Assembly (NCBI RefSeq): GCF_018687815.1
Contig: NZ_CP061306.1
Span: 248,001-312,000 of the forward strand
DNA length: 64,000 bases
Direction of reading: 5' to 3'
Origin: Polynucleobacter sp. JS-JIR-II-b4
GTDB taxonomy: Bacteria; Pseudomonadota; Gammaproteobacteria; Burkholderiales; Burkholderiaceae
Each line of letters begins with the position of its first letter. The first letter of the stretch is position 1. The position numbers were made by a program, and so were the translations under genes. Shown here in pieces: positions 9,114 to 18,158 of this stretch. The notes beneath the pieces were generated by a model, which was not told the DNA's origin, did not search any database, and saw only the letters and a list, made by a program, of their open reading frames with translations.

Positions 9114-9842
9114 ATGGAAGCAAAGTTACCACTACAAGTCTTCGTAATCTCACTAGAACGCTCTACCGAAAGAAGGCGGAGGGTAGAGGAGCAGCTCAAT
9201 AAAACAGGTATTCAATGGCAATTTTTAAATGCCGTAGATGGATATGCTCTTTCTGCAATGCCTTCTAGCTATAAACAGTCAAAGGTAAAAAGGCTACAGG
9301 GATATGAATTAACCCCTGGAGAGATTGGCTGTTTTTTATCGCACATTAAGACTTGGAATTTGTGTGTACAAAATAACATCACTACTCTGGTATTTGAAGA
9401 TGATTTCCTTGTCGGCGATAAATTTGAGTCTGTGATTGATGATTTGCTAAAGATTGTTGACCAATGGAATTTGGCGAGACTGTCTGGAATTTATGAAACT
9501 CAGCATCAAATTCTACAAAAAAGATCAGATTATGATTTGGTTAAAAATCTTGGTGAGCCATGCGGAACAGCGGCTTATATGATTCAGCCAAGTGCCGCCA
9601 AAATCTTACTTGAAAATGCATCCGATATTTATGAGCCTGTTGACCACTACTTAGAGCATTATTCAAAGCATGGTCTTCGTTGCTTAGCCGCAAAACCCTA
9701 TCCAATAGGGTTGGCACATACAAAGTCGACAATTACCGATCGCCCTGGAAGATTGCCAGTCAAAGGCTTACGTAAGACTATCCGATCTATCTGTCGTTTT
9801 ATTGATAGATACACCAGCCCATCACCTTGGTTTCCGACGTAA
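9114..9842 (+). CDS. Glycosyltransferase family 25 (LPS glycosyltransferase)
   Basis: GT25 enzymes, such as Haemophilus and Neisseria LOS galactosyltransferases, extend LPS outer cores. The 242-residue protein begins with VFVISLERSTERR (9-21), then FLNAVDGYAL, TPGEIGCFLSHIKTW (67-81) and VFEDDF (93-98) with the EDD metal site, all family hallmarks. CGTAAYMIQPSAAKILL also fits. It lies six bases after the DUF6492 gene and converges with a minus-strand fucosyltransferase. UDP-galactose is a plausible donor, as galE is nearby, but this is a guess. Confidence 0.88.
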   Translation: MEAKLPLQVFVISLERSTERRRRVEEQLNKTGIQWQFLNAVDGYALSAMPSSYKQSKVKRLQGYELTPGEIGCFLSHIKTWNLCVQNNITTLVFEDDFLVGDKFESVIDDLLKIVDQWNLARLSGIYETQHQILQKRSDYDLVKNLGEPCGTAAYMIQPSAAKILLENASDIYEPVDHYLEHYSKHGLRCLAAKPYPIGLAHTKSTITDRPGRLPVKGLRKTIRSICRFIDRYTSPSPWFPT

Positions 9843-9846
9843 GAGT

Positions 9847-10803
9847 TTAGGATGTTGCTGATTCGAGTATTTGCTTGATGAATTTTTTAAGCGGCTCGAT
9901 TGATGGTCTGGCGAGTAAAAGCGGTTGTTCCGCGTAAGTTGCCAATGCTTCCTTAGAGTGCAGAATTTCCCCTAATTTGGTGAAATGACTAATTGCCATC
10001 GGCGCAAGATTGATGAATGCATTGGGATTAAAGTCCGCTTTTACATTTTCATCAGCCCAGGTGATGGGTAGGCATCCCGCCATAAACGCTTCTGGAATTT
10101 TCTCTGTGTAGTAACCAGGGTGCATGCCATTTTCGGGGCATAAATTAAAGGCAAACGCCTGGAGCTCATCAAATTTAATTAAGCCACTCTCTGAGTGATT
10201 TTTGATGAGTGGATTAAATGATTTACCAAACTCCACCACCTCGATTTGGCTCTTCACAGCATTTAATAAGGTGCCTCTAGGCTCTCTGAGGTGTGAGGCA
10301 AATATCGCTGCCTTTTGGGGGCGCATCAGAAAGTCATTGCCAAGCGGTTGCAGGAGGCGATTGATATCTAGCAACTTTCCGTATCTGGGGTTGGTGTTGC
10401 CAGTTACCCCTTGCGCAGACCAGTCAGCCACTTCCATCCAGTAAGGCATGCGGAAGTGATGGGGGCCAGATACCCCTAGATCGAAAGTTAGAGCATAGTC
10501 ATTGGACACAAAATCATGCCGAAGATTCTCGCCGGTCTGGAAAAGGATCAAAGCTTGCTTATGCGATGCGGGGATAATCGCTTGAATCCCATCGCCTAGA
10601 CTTTTAACTAAGGGTCTAAGCGGTTTGGGGCACCAAGCTAGCTTCTTTTTGCCTAAATTATGAAATGATCCGATAATCATCAAATCACATTTTTTTGGCT
10701 CAACCCATTCAATTTGATAGCCTAGGTTCTGACATATAGCTGGAACAAGGCTGGTTTTATAGTCGCTGGGCAACCCTACAGCGGATACTCGGATTGCAGT
10801 CAT
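9847..10803 (-). CDS. Glycosyltransferase family 10, alpha-1,3/1,4-fucosyltransferase type
   Basis: The 318-residue protein carries the signature of GT10 fucosyltransferases: AFNLCPENGMHPGYYTEKI at about 218-236 followed by PEAFMAGCLPITWADEN, which binds GDP-fucose. Earlier, FQTGENLRHDF fits the family's donor-domain entry. No signal or membrane anchor is seen, as expected for bacterial members. I chose ATG 10803 over 10842 because the longer form would overlap the divergent gene at 10830. It is on the opposite strand to its neighbours. GDP-fucose would come from the manC-gmd-fcl operon about 42 kb away. Confidence 0.88.
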   Translation of the reverse strand: MTAIRVSAVGLPSDYKTSLVPAICQNLGYQIEWVEPKKCDLMIIGSFHNLGKKKLAWCPKPLRPLVKSLGDGIQAIIPASHKQALILFQTGENLRHDFVSNDYALTFDLGVSGPHHFRMPYWMEVADWSAQGVTGNTNPRYGKLLDINRLLQPLGNDFLMRPQKAAIFASHLREPRGTLLNAVKSQIEVVEFGKSFNPLIKNHSESGLIKFDELQAFAFNLCPENGMHPGYYTEKIPEAFMAGCLPITWADENVKADFNPNAFINLAPMAISHFTKLGEILHSKEALATYAEQPLLLARPSIEPLKKFIKQILESATS

Positions 10804-10829
10804 AAATACCTTACTTTCTACATGCCTAT

Positions 10830-11582
10830 ATGAAGTATTCAATTGTAATAACTACCTTTGACAAGCGCTTCGAAAGCGATCTCATCCCCCTCATTACTAG
10901 CATTAAAACTCTACGACCATCAGTAGAGATCATTTTGACAGTAAATGGACCTTGCCGCTCGCACTTTGATCAGGTTTATCGCTCAAATCTGATGAAATTT
11001 TTGTCAAAATGGGACGAGGTTTACCCAACCCTTTTTCCGGAATTCCAGTCCCTTGCGAAGATGTGGAATAGAGGAGTTCTTACTGCGTCCCATGAGAGGG
11101 TACTTATTCTTAATGATGACTTAAAAATCCCTGTAAATAGTGAAATGTCATTTTTTGAGCACTTTGAGCGCACACTTGAAGTGGCGCCGGAAACCTTCAT
11201 CATTAATGGTAGCTTCTCTCATTTTGTCGTAAGTAAAAAAGAGCTAATGGAGGTCGGATTCTTTGATGAGCGCTTATTGGGTTTGGGTGAAGAAGATGGT
11301 GATTTTTATTGGCGCTATCACGAGAAATACAATAGAGAGATACCTGAAATCGCCATTGAGTTAATTGAAAACATTCATTCCGATGTGACCGATGGCGGTT
11401 ACACAAAGGGTATTCGCACTGCTTCTCAATTTAACCGTGACTTTATGAAAATGACAAAATACAAAGACATGCTCTTTGGGGGTTATCGCGGTATGTTTGA
11501 TAAGCGGGTCAAGAAACTATTAGTTGACGAGATTCAATATCCTTACGAAGACTTCTATAGAAAAAATAAAGAGCGTCTTTAA
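10830..11582 (+). CDS. Glycosyltransferase, GT2-like
   Basis: The 250-residue protein begins YSIVITTFDKRFESDLIPL, a typical GT-A first strand, and has VLILNDDLKI with NDD at 95-97 as a likely metal/nucleotide site. A later GFFDERLLGLGEEDGDFYWR resembles the GT2 segment carrying the catalytic base (ED). Weak ribosome-binding site. It sits alone on the plus strand between two minus-strand genes, so it is not part of a long operon. Donor and acceptor are unknown. Confidence 0.78.
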   Translation: MKYSIVITTFDKRFESDLIPLITSIKTLRPSVEIILTVNGPCRSHFDQVYRSNLMKFLSKWDEVYPTLFPEFQSLAKMWNRGVLTASHERVLILNDDLKIPVNSEMSFFEHFERTLEVAPETFIINGSFSHFVVSKKELMEVGFFDERLLGLGEEDGDFYWRYHEKYNREIPEIAIELIENIHSDVTDGGYTKGIRTASQFNRDFMKMTKYKDMLFGGYRGMFDKRVKKLLVDEIQYPYEDFYRKNKERL

Positions 11583-11590
11583 GCAGAGTG

Positions 11591-12355
11591 TCAGGAAAAT
11601 AAGTCAGATTGATTAAGAAAAATAGATAGCTTTTTCTTCCAAGGTTTATTAGTAAAGTTGCGATGAATATAGCGCCCATTCTTTAATGTGGCCCTATAAA
11701 AGTCATTCACTCTGAGCCATGAATCTACCCTTTTTTCAAAAAGCTCCCCAGCAAATTTGGGATAGCGCTCTGAATATGGGTGGCGATAGTTATAGATTCT
11801 CTCCTTGAAGTCCTCGGTGCGCACCAAATACATCTGATCAGAAAAACCAATGGAATACCAGTGATCTGGCGTTTCATAAATCATCTCCTCTCTTATCGCT
11901 GCGTCAGACTGCTCCCACATTAGATTGATAACTTTTACCTGAGGATGCCTTTCTAAAGTTTTAATACCAATTTCAAGCCAATTTTTGGCGCTTTCTCTGG
12001 AAACCATGCTATCGCCAGAAAAATGTAATAAATACTGGGTTTTTGATAGATACAGGGATACCAATTCAGCGATTGAATAGTAATAACCCATACCAAGCGA
12101 TTCTTTGCTGATTTCAAAGTGCTTTAGAGCTTGATTTGCATGCTCTGCCACATTGATATACTCGGTTATGACCTCATTTTTGACTAGACGATCAGCTTCT
12201 TTTAGAACTTCTCTGAGATTATTAACGTTATTAATGAGCAATATTTTTTTATCAAATTTATGATTACACGCTTTAATCAAATTTTTAAGACGATTAGTTT
12301 TAAGGATCAACTCCCAATCCTTCTCCCAAACTTTGGTTTCAAAGCTTATGGTCAT
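11591..12355 (-). CDS. Unrecognised protein, possibly glycosyltransferase-like
   Basis: I do not recognise this 254-residue protein by family. Visible features are a lysine/asparagine-rich N-terminal half, YLLHFSGDSMVSRES near 109-122, where GD may correspond to a degenerate metal site, and an aromatic-rich C-terminal half (EMIYETPDHWYSIGFSDQMY). There is no signal peptide or membrane segment. It converges with the GT2-like gene with an 8-base gap. By position, among sugar transferases, it may modify a surface glycan. Its AT-rich codon use suggests more recent arrival. Confidence 0.6.
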   Translation of the reverse strand: MTISFETKVWEKDWELILKTNRLKNLIKACNHKFDKKILLINNVNNLREVLKEADRLVKNEVITEYINVAEHANQALKHFEISKESLGMGYYYSIAELVSLYLSKTQYLLHFSGDSMVSRESAKNWLEIGIKTLERHPQVKVINLMWEQSDAAIREEMIYETPDHWYSIGFSDQMYLVRTEDFKERIYNYRHPYSERYPKFAGELFEKRVDSWLRVNDFYRATLKNGRYIHRNFTNKPWKKKLSIFLNQSDLFS

Positions 12356-12436
12356 GCGCTTGACTTTCTAAGTTAAACATAAAATACATAATGAGAACTT
12401 TACCTTACGCACCTCCAAATTGGCTAACTTTTATTA

Positions 12437-13429
12437 ATGCTGATTAAAACAATCATTAATCTTTTAACTTTTTATCAAAAAGTCTTTAAGGGAAATCATT
12501 ATTCATGTCGCAAAATTTCTCAGGCTTACTTTATTTGCGATCAACGCTATGATCGAGTAATCCGAGATTATTATGAGTATGTTGAGTCTCTAATTGCAAA
12601 AGATCTTGTAGAAATTCATACTCCATGCCTAGTTTTGTTGGATTGCAGCGGTTTTTCTTGGTTAAATACTTTCCTACCGATTAAAAAGATTGCGTTTCAG
12701 ATAGAGCATACCCTTGTCAAGCCAGGCGCAAGAGATTGTGAGGGGGCGATACAAGGTCATGTTGCTATGTTAGGTGGTTCTGAAAGGTATTTGGTGCGCT
12801 TGGTAAACGCTTTGCAATTGGAGGGCGCTAATTTAGTGATTGAATATAGTCAAATTAATCAATTGAATATTCAAAAAAGCCCAGATTTGAAGGCTTATAC
12901 AGCTAAATCTTTTTGCATCAGTCCTGCTCTCTATCCATTACTTGAGTATTCTCTAGATTCATCTAGCTATCGGACTCTTAATACCGTTACCTTATTTGGG
13001 AATCCAGAAGAGCCCCGTAGGAAAAAATTTCTTGTTACGCTGGCTACATTAGGGATTAACAGTCAAAATATCAATCAGGTTTTTGATGGGATAGAAGATC
13101 TTTATCGTAATACACAAATTTTGATTAATATTCGACAAACTGATCACCACGATACTCTCGAAGAGTTAAGGGTTTTACCTGCATTAAGATGTGGAGTGAT
13201 TGTGGTTAGCGAGCGAGCTCCTCTCATCGAGCGAACTCGCTATTCACAATATATTATTTGGGGTGAATTGGATGAATTGCCTGCCTTAGTGAAGGAAGTG
13301 CAGAGTAATTATGATTATTGGCATAAAAAAATATTCGATAATTCTGGGTTCATTAGCCGAATGAACAGAATTTCAAGACGTAATCAGTTGGTATCATTAA
13401 GGGCAGTTAAGTATTTAGGGGATTTATAA
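12437..13429 (+). CDS. Unrecognised protein with GT-B-like C terminus
   Basis: The 330-residue product has no clear family match in my reading. Its C-terminal third (HDTLEELRVLPALRCGVIVVSE, then a strand and RTRYSQYIIWGELDELP) resembles the donor-nucleotide half of CgeB-like GT-B glycosyltransferases; the central FEGIEDLY-like segment and ILINIRQTDHH also fit that fold. The N terminus is AT-rich and poorly conserved-looking. It lies 26 bases before rfbB in the same direction and may be expressed with the rhamnose genes. Transferase function is an inference. Confidence 0.6.
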   Translation: MLIKTIINLLTFYQKVFKGNHYSCRKISQAYFICDQRYDRVIRDYYEYVESLIAKDLVEIHTPCLVLLDCSGFSWLNTFLPIKKIAFQIEHTLVKPGARDCEGAIQGHVAMLGGSERYLVRLVNALQLEGANLVIEYSQINQLNIQKSPDLKAYTAKSFCISPALYPLLEYSLDSSSYRTLNTVTLFGNPEEPRRKKFLVTLATLGINSQNINQVFDGIEDLYRNTQILINIRQTDHHDTLEELRVLPALRCGVIVVSERAPLIERTRYSQYIIWGELDELPALVKEVQSNYDYWHKKIFDNSGFISRMNRISRRNQLVSLRAVKYLGDL

Positions 13430-13455
13430 CTTCATTCTAGGTTTTAGGGGGTTTC

Positions 13456-14514
13456 TTGATTTTAGTGACTGGTGGCGCGGGATTTATAGGCGGTAATTTT
13501 GTTTTGAATTGGTTAGCCGATCCAAACGCAGAAGGAATTGTTAATTTAGATAAATTAACTTATGCGGGCAACCTAGCAACATTAGATTCTCTAAAAAATA
13601 ATGAACGCCATGAATTTATGCACGGCGATATCGGCGATAAAGAATTAGTCACTAAATTATTAAAAGAATATAAGCCGCGTGCAATTGTAAATTTCGCTGC
13701 AGAGAGTCACGTCGATCGATCCATTTGCGGACCGGCAGATTTTGTTGAAACCAATATTGTAGGCACTTTTAATTTATTGGAATGTGCTCGTGAGTACTGG
13801 AATAATCTTGAAGGAAACCCTAGAGAAGAGTTTCGATTTCATCATGTCTCGACTGATGAAGTCTATGGCTCCTTATCTTTAACGGATCCAGCATTTACGG
13901 AAAAAAATTCATATGAGCCAAATAGCCCTTACTCGGCATCGAAGGCGGCATCCGATCATTTGGTACGTGCTTGGTTTCATACGTATGGCTTACCAGTAGT
14001 CACTACCAACTGCTCCAATAACTATGGTCCTTATCATTTTCCAGAAAAATTAATTCCCTTGGTGATTTTGAATGCGCTACATAGCAAGCCATTACCCATT
14101 TATGGTGATGGCCAACAGATTCGCGATTGGCTCTATGTGGGCGACCATTGCTCAGCAATTCGTGAAGTGTTAGCCAAAGGTAAATTGGGTGAGACTTACA
14201 ACATTGGCGGTTGGAATGAAAAGGCCAATATCGATGTGGTGAAAACTATTTGCACTATTTTGGATGGTCTTAAACCCCGTGTAGATGGGAAGTCATATGT
14301 TGAGCAAATCACTTACGTAAAAGATCGCCCGGGACACGATCGTCGCTATGCAATTGATGCTAGTAAGGTGGAGCGTGATTTAGGTTGGAGACCTGCAGAG
14401 ACCTTTGATACCGGTATTCGAAAAACAGTCCAGTGGTATCTCGATAACCCTATTTGGGTCGATGGCGTAGTGAGCGGATCTTATCGTGACTGGCTGCAAA
14501 AGCAATACAACTAA
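13456..14514 (+). CDS. rfbB: dTDP-glucose 4,6-dehydratase
   Basis: RfbB makes dTDP-4-keto-6-deoxyglucose, the second step in dTDP-L-rhamnose synthesis. The 352-residue extended SDR protein has the NAD motif TGGAGFIGG (5-13), [22 protein letters not shown] with the catalytic TDE, and [10 protein letters not shown] with the YxxxK pair. TTG start is supported by AGGGGG at 13446-13451, and no better ATG exists since the Rossmann strand begins right there. First gene of rfbBDAC. Confidence 0.96.
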   Translation: MILVTGGAGFIGGNFVLNWLADPNAEGIVNLDKLTYAGNLATLDSLKNNERHEFMHGDIGDKELVTKLLKEYKPRAIVNFAAESHVDRSICGPADFVETNIVGTFNLLECAREYWNNLEGNPREEFRFHHVSTDEVYGSLSLTDPAFTEKNSYEPNSPYSASKAASDHLVRAWFHTYGLPVVTTNCSNNYGPYHFPEKLIPLVILNALHSKPLPIYGDGQQIRDWLYVGDHCSAIREVLAKGKLGETYNIGGWNEKANIDVVKTICTILDGLKPRVDGKSYVEQITYVKDRPGHDRRYAIDASKVERDLGWRPAETFDTGIRKTVQWYLDNPIWVDGVVSGSYRDWLQKQYN

Positions 14515-14541
14515 CCATAAATACTTAGAGTAAATAACTGC

Positions 14542-15516
14542 GTGAATATTTTAGTTTTCGGAAAAGATGGTCAGCTAGGTAAGGCGTTCAAAGCTTTATT
14601 TGATCAACTACCCCTCTCTGCAAATCTGCATGTAACTTACCTCGGTAGGGTAGAGTGCGATCTCAGTAAAGAAGAGGAAGTGCTTGCACATCTCAATAAA
14701 GTTGAGGCAGATCTGATCATTAATACCTCTGCTTACACGGCAGTTGATAAGGCTGAATCTGAAATCCATTTGGCTTACGCAGTAAATGCCACAGCTCCAG
14801 GGCTCATGGCGAAATATGCTGCAGCTCATGGCATTAGTTTTCTGCATTACTCATCGGATTATGTCTTTGATGGCTGTAAGGATGGTTTTTATGTTGAGGA
14901 TGATGCTCGCAATCCATTAGGCATTTATGGCAAAAGTAAAGCTGCTGGTGAAGAGGCAATTGAGAAAGTATTTGCAAATTCTTCAAAAGGTCAATTTGCC
15001 ATTTTTAGAACCAGCTGGGTTTATGGAGATGGTGGCAATTTCATACGCACGATCTTGCGTTTGGCAAAAGAGCGTGAAGAGTTAAAAGTGATTCATGATC
15101 AGCATGGGGTTCCTACCAGCGCGGAGTGGCTTGCAAAGGTAAGCCTAGATTTGGCGCTAGATTCAGAATGGAAGATAAAACAGTTCCCATCGAGTATTTA
15201 TCACGCCGTACCATCAGGTGAGACTACTTGGCATGGTTTAGCCTCTTTTGTGATTCAGGCCGCTCTTGATGCTGGCATTGAACTAAAGGCTAAGCCAGCC
15301 GCTATTAAACCCATTCTGGCTGTTGAATACCCGCTCCCAGCTCCAAGGCCAATGAATTCCCGTATGGATAGCCACAAACTGCGATCTGCCCTGAAAAATC
15401 AGGCTTCTAAAGCCTCAAACTCTTATAATGATTCTCAAAATATGCCAAATTTCTCAGTCTGGGACGGCATGGTTCAAGAATACGTATCCAAGTTAGCCTT
15501 GAAGGGTTTGATTTAA
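14542..15516 (+). CDS. rfbD: dTDP-4-dehydrorhamnose reductase
   Basis: RfbD performs the last step, reducing the 4-keto group to give dTDP-L-rhamnose. The protein (324 residues) has the reductase NADPH motif GKDGQLGKAF, INTSAYTAVDKAE, HYSSDYVFDG and YGKSKAAGEEA with the YxxxK pair, plus RTSWVYGDGGNF. It is about 20-25 residues longer than typical because of a serine/asparagine-rich stretch near residues 290-305 before the final SVWDGMVQEY helix. GTG start, poor ribosome-binding site. Confidence 0.95.
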   Translation: MNILVFGKDGQLGKAFKALFDQLPLSANLHVTYLGRVECDLSKEEEVLAHLNKVEADLIINTSAYTAVDKAESEIHLAYAVNATAPGLMAKYAAAHGISFLHYSSDYVFDGCKDGFYVEDDARNPLGIYGKSKAAGEEAIEKVFANSSKGQFAIFRTSWVYGDGGNFIRTILRLAKEREELKVIHDQHGVPTSAEWLAKVSLDLALDSEWKIKQFPSSIYHAVPSGETTWHGLASFVIQAALDAGIELKAKPAAIKPILAVEYPLPAPRPMNSRMDSHKLRSALKNQASKASNSYNDSQNMPNFSVWDGMVQEYVSKLALKGLI

Positions 15517-15555
15517 TACCTCAGGTTTGCTAGAGATGTGGAATAGGGGTTGTTA

Positions 15556-16485
15556 ATGGCTGTAAATCGAAAAGGCATTATCTTGGCCGGCGGGTCTGGT
15601 ACCCGTCTCTATCCAGTGACTCAGGCAGTTTCTAAGCAGTTGATGGCGGTCTATGACAAGCCAATGGTGTATTACCCATTAAGCACCTTAATGCTGGCTG
15701 GCATCCGCGACATTCTGTTAATTTCTACCCCACAAGATACTCCGCGATTTTCAGAGCTTTTGGGTGATGGTTCCCAGTGGGGTCTCAATATTGAGTATTG
15801 CGTGCAGCCTTCGCCAGATGGTTTAGCGCAAGCATTTACGCTAGGGAAAAACTTCGTTGGAAATAATCCCAGCGCCTTAGTACTTGGTGACAATATTTTC
15901 TATGGCCATGAATTAGTGGATCAACTTAATAGTGCAAACGATCGCACTTCTGGTGCATCGGTATTTGCGTATCATGTGAATGATCCAGAACGTTATGGCG
16001 TAGTAGAGTTCGATAAAGACTACAAGGCATTGTCAATTGAAGAGAAGCCTTTGAAACCCCGTAGTAACTATGCAGTAACGGGCTTATATTTTTATGACAA
16101 CCAGGTTTGCGATATTGCCGCCTCCATTAAGCCTAGTGCTCGTGGCGAGCTCGAGATTACCGATGTCAATCGCGTCTATCTTGAAAAGAATGAGCTTAAT
16201 GTAGAGATCATGGGCCGTGGATTTGCATGGCTTGACACTGGCACGCATGACTCATTGTTAGATGCCGCAGGTTTCATTGCCACCTTGCAAAAGCGCCAAG
16301 GCTTGATGGTAGCTTGCCCTGAAGAGATTGCTTATCGCCAAGGCTGGATTAGTGCCGAAGTAGTGCGGAAGGTTGCTACGCAGTTAAGTAAAAATAGTTA
16401 CGGCCAGTATCTTGGAAAGATATTAAATGAATTGAATAATTCAGCTCAGCCCATTAGCTTGTCACATAAAAAAATTATTGGGTAA
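15556..16485 (+). CDS. rfbA: Glucose-1-phosphate thymidylyltransferase
   Basis: RfbA activates glucose-1-phosphate with dTTP to give dTDP-glucose, the entry step of the rhamnose pathway. The 309-residue protein shows [16 protein letters not shown] at the N terminus, [30 protein letters not shown] and [20 protein letters not shown], all standard for the family. ATG 15556 is favoured over TTG 15550 because AGGGG at 15545-15549 is well spaced. It ends two bases before rfbC. Confidence 0.96.
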   Translation: MAVNRKGIILAGGSGTRLYPVTQAVSKQLMAVYDKPMVYYPLSTLMLAGIRDILLISTPQDTPRFSELLGDGSQWGLNIEYCVQPSPDGLAQAFTLGKNFVGNNPSALVLGDNIFYGHELVDQLNSANDRTSGASVFAYHVNDPERYGVVEFDKDYKALSIEEKPLKPRSNYAVTGLYFYDNQVCDIAASIKPSARGELEITDVNRVYLEKNELNVEIMGRGFAWLDTGTHDSLLDAAGFIATLQKRQGLMVACPEEIAYRQGWISAEVVRKVATQLSKNSYGQYLGKILNELNNSAQPISLSHKKIIG

Positions 16486-16487
16486 GT

Positions 16488-17048
16488 ATGTTCTCTAAAT
16501 TATTGATTACACCCACTGCTATCCATGATGTTTTTATTATTGAACCAAAAGTATTTGGTGATGAACGGGGATGGTTTGCGGAGTCATTTAATGCAGACGA
16601 TTTTTCTAAAGCTACTGGTCTAGATGTTCAGTTTGTGCAAGACAACCATTCCTTTTCTAGTCAGTGGACTTTACGTGGCTTACATTATCAAGTAGAGAAG
16701 ACTCAAGGAAAATTAGTTCGAGTCGTGGCTGGTAGCGTATTTGATGTAGCGGTAGATATTCGCAAAGATTCCCCAACTTACGGTAAATGGGTTGGCGTTG
16801 AATTAAGTGCTGTAAATCATAAGCAATTGTGGATTCCGCCGCAATTAGCACATGGTTTTTTGGTGCTGTCACCAACAGCTGAATTTCTTTACAAAACGAC
16901 GGATTACTATCATCCACAGAGCGAAGCCTGCCTTGCTTGGAATGATGCAACCGTGGGAATCGAGTGGCCATTGCCTGCCGGTGTTCAGCCTAATATGAAT
17001 GCTAAGGATGCGTCCGGTCTTTCATGGGACGCAGCACCCAAGTTCTAG
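16488..17048 (+). CDS. rfbC: dTDP-4-dehydrorhamnose 3,5-epimerase
   Basis: RfbC epimerises dTDP-4-keto-6-deoxyglucose at C3 and C5. The 186-residue cupin has DVFIIEPKVFGDERGWFAES, FVQDNHSFSSQWTLRGLHYQ with the catalytic histidine, KLVRVVAGSVFDVAVDIRK, and IPPQLAHGFLVLS. Length is normal. It completes a four-gene rhamnose set in the order B-D-A-C with waaC 40 bases downstream, so the five are probably cotranscribed. Confidence 0.96.
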   Translation: MFSKLLITPTAIHDVFIIEPKVFGDERGWFAESFNADDFSKATGLDVQFVQDNHSFSSQWTLRGLHYQVEKTQGKLVRVVAGSVFDVAVDIRKDSPTYGKWVGVELSAVNHKQLWIPPQLAHGFLVLSPTAEFLYKTTDYYHPQSEACLAWNDATVGIEWPLPAGVQPNMNAKDASGLSWDAAPKF

Positions 17049-17087
17049 TCGCCTTGGACAATTTCAAAAAGATAAGATAATCGTTAT

Positions 17088-18155
17088 ATGAGCGATTTAT
17101 CTTCGACCTATTCAAAGGGTCTCCCGTCAAATCCCAAGATTTTGTTGGTAAAGCTCTCCTCATTGGGGGATGTGCTTCACAATTTACCGATTGTTTGGGA
17201 TCTGCGTGCGCGTTTGCCTCATGCGCAAATTGATTGGGTGGTTGAAGAGGGTTATGTCCATTTACTTGAGCCCCTGCTTAGTCAAAAAGGTTTTAGCGGA
17301 ATTGATCGAATTATTCCGTTTGGATTACGTCGCTGGAAAAAGAATCTATTTAAGCTCTCTACTTGGCAGGAGTTTTTTGCATTTAAGAAAGAGCTCCAAG
17401 AAACTTCTTATGACGTGATCATTGAGACTCAAGGCCTGCTTAAGTCAGCAATTGTTTGCTCTCTAGCAAATAAAACCCCTAATTCAGTAATTGCGGGCCT
17501 CGCCAACGCCACAGAATATTCTGGGTATGAGTCTATTGCCCGATCTTTTTATAACCAGTCTGTGCAAGTGCCAACGCAATGTCATGCAGTAGATCGTTCA
17601 CGCTGGGTTATGTCTTCTGCTCTAGATTGGCTGCTGGTTGATCGCACTATTGCACCTCAGTTTTATCCAAAGACTTATGTTGATTTTCTGGGCGTCAATT
17701 CCGGTGCGGTTTTAAAAGAATTAAAGTCACCTTATGTTTTGTGTTTTCATTCGACTGCAAGAGAAGCTAAGCGTTGGCCCAATGAAAGCTGGATAGCTTT
17801 GGGTAAGGAGCTAGCTGCTCGTGGTTATGAAGTTGTTCTGCCTTGGGGCAGTTTGGCCGAGCAAGCGGTGAGTAATCAGATTGCAGCACATATTCCAAAT
17901 GCTTTGGTGCCTCGGGCATTTTCAATTGAAGAGGCTTTTTCGGTGATCGCAGGTGCTGCACTGACAGTGGGTGTTGATACGGGCCTCACACATCTTGCAG
18001 CTGTTTTAGGTAAGCCTACAGTAGAAATTTATTGTGATTCACCAAGATGGAAGACCGAAGGGTATTGGTCTAACAATATTAGGAATGTGGGTGATATACA
18101 GGCGCCACCGCAGGTGGCAGAAGTCATTACGGCTTCTTTAAGTTTATTGACCTAG
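17088..18155 (+). CDS. waaC: Lipopolysaccharide heptosyltransferase I
   Basis: WaaC adds the first L-glycero-D-manno-heptose to Kdo of the LPS inner core, on the cytoplasmic face. The 355-residue GT9 protein starts with ILLVKLSSLGDVLHNLPIV after a short polar leader, has IDWVVEEGY and VIIETQGLLKSA, and ends with SIEEAFSVIAGAALTVGVD and DTGLTHLAAVLGKPTVEIY, the ADP-heptose binding region. It is the last gene of the first glycan region, ending three bases before convergent tolC. Confidence 0.93.
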   Translation: MSDLSSTYSKGLPSNPKILLVKLSSLGDVLHNLPIVWDLRARLPHAQIDWVVEEGYVHLLEPLLSQKGFSGIDRIIPFGLRRWKKNLFKLSTWQEFFAFKKELQETSYDVIIETQGLLKSAIVCSLANKTPNSVIAGLANATEYSGYESIARSFYNQSVQVPTQCHAVDRSRWVMSSALDWLLVDRTIAPQFYPKTYVDFLGVNSGAVLKELKSPYVLCFHSTAREAKRWPNESWIALGKELAARGYEVVLPWGSLAEQAVSNQIAAHIPNALVPRAFSIEEAFSVIAGAALTVGVDTGLTHLAAVLGKPTVEIYCDSPRWKTEGYWSNNIRNVGDIQAPPQVAEVITASLSLLT

Positions 18156-18158
18156 AGC

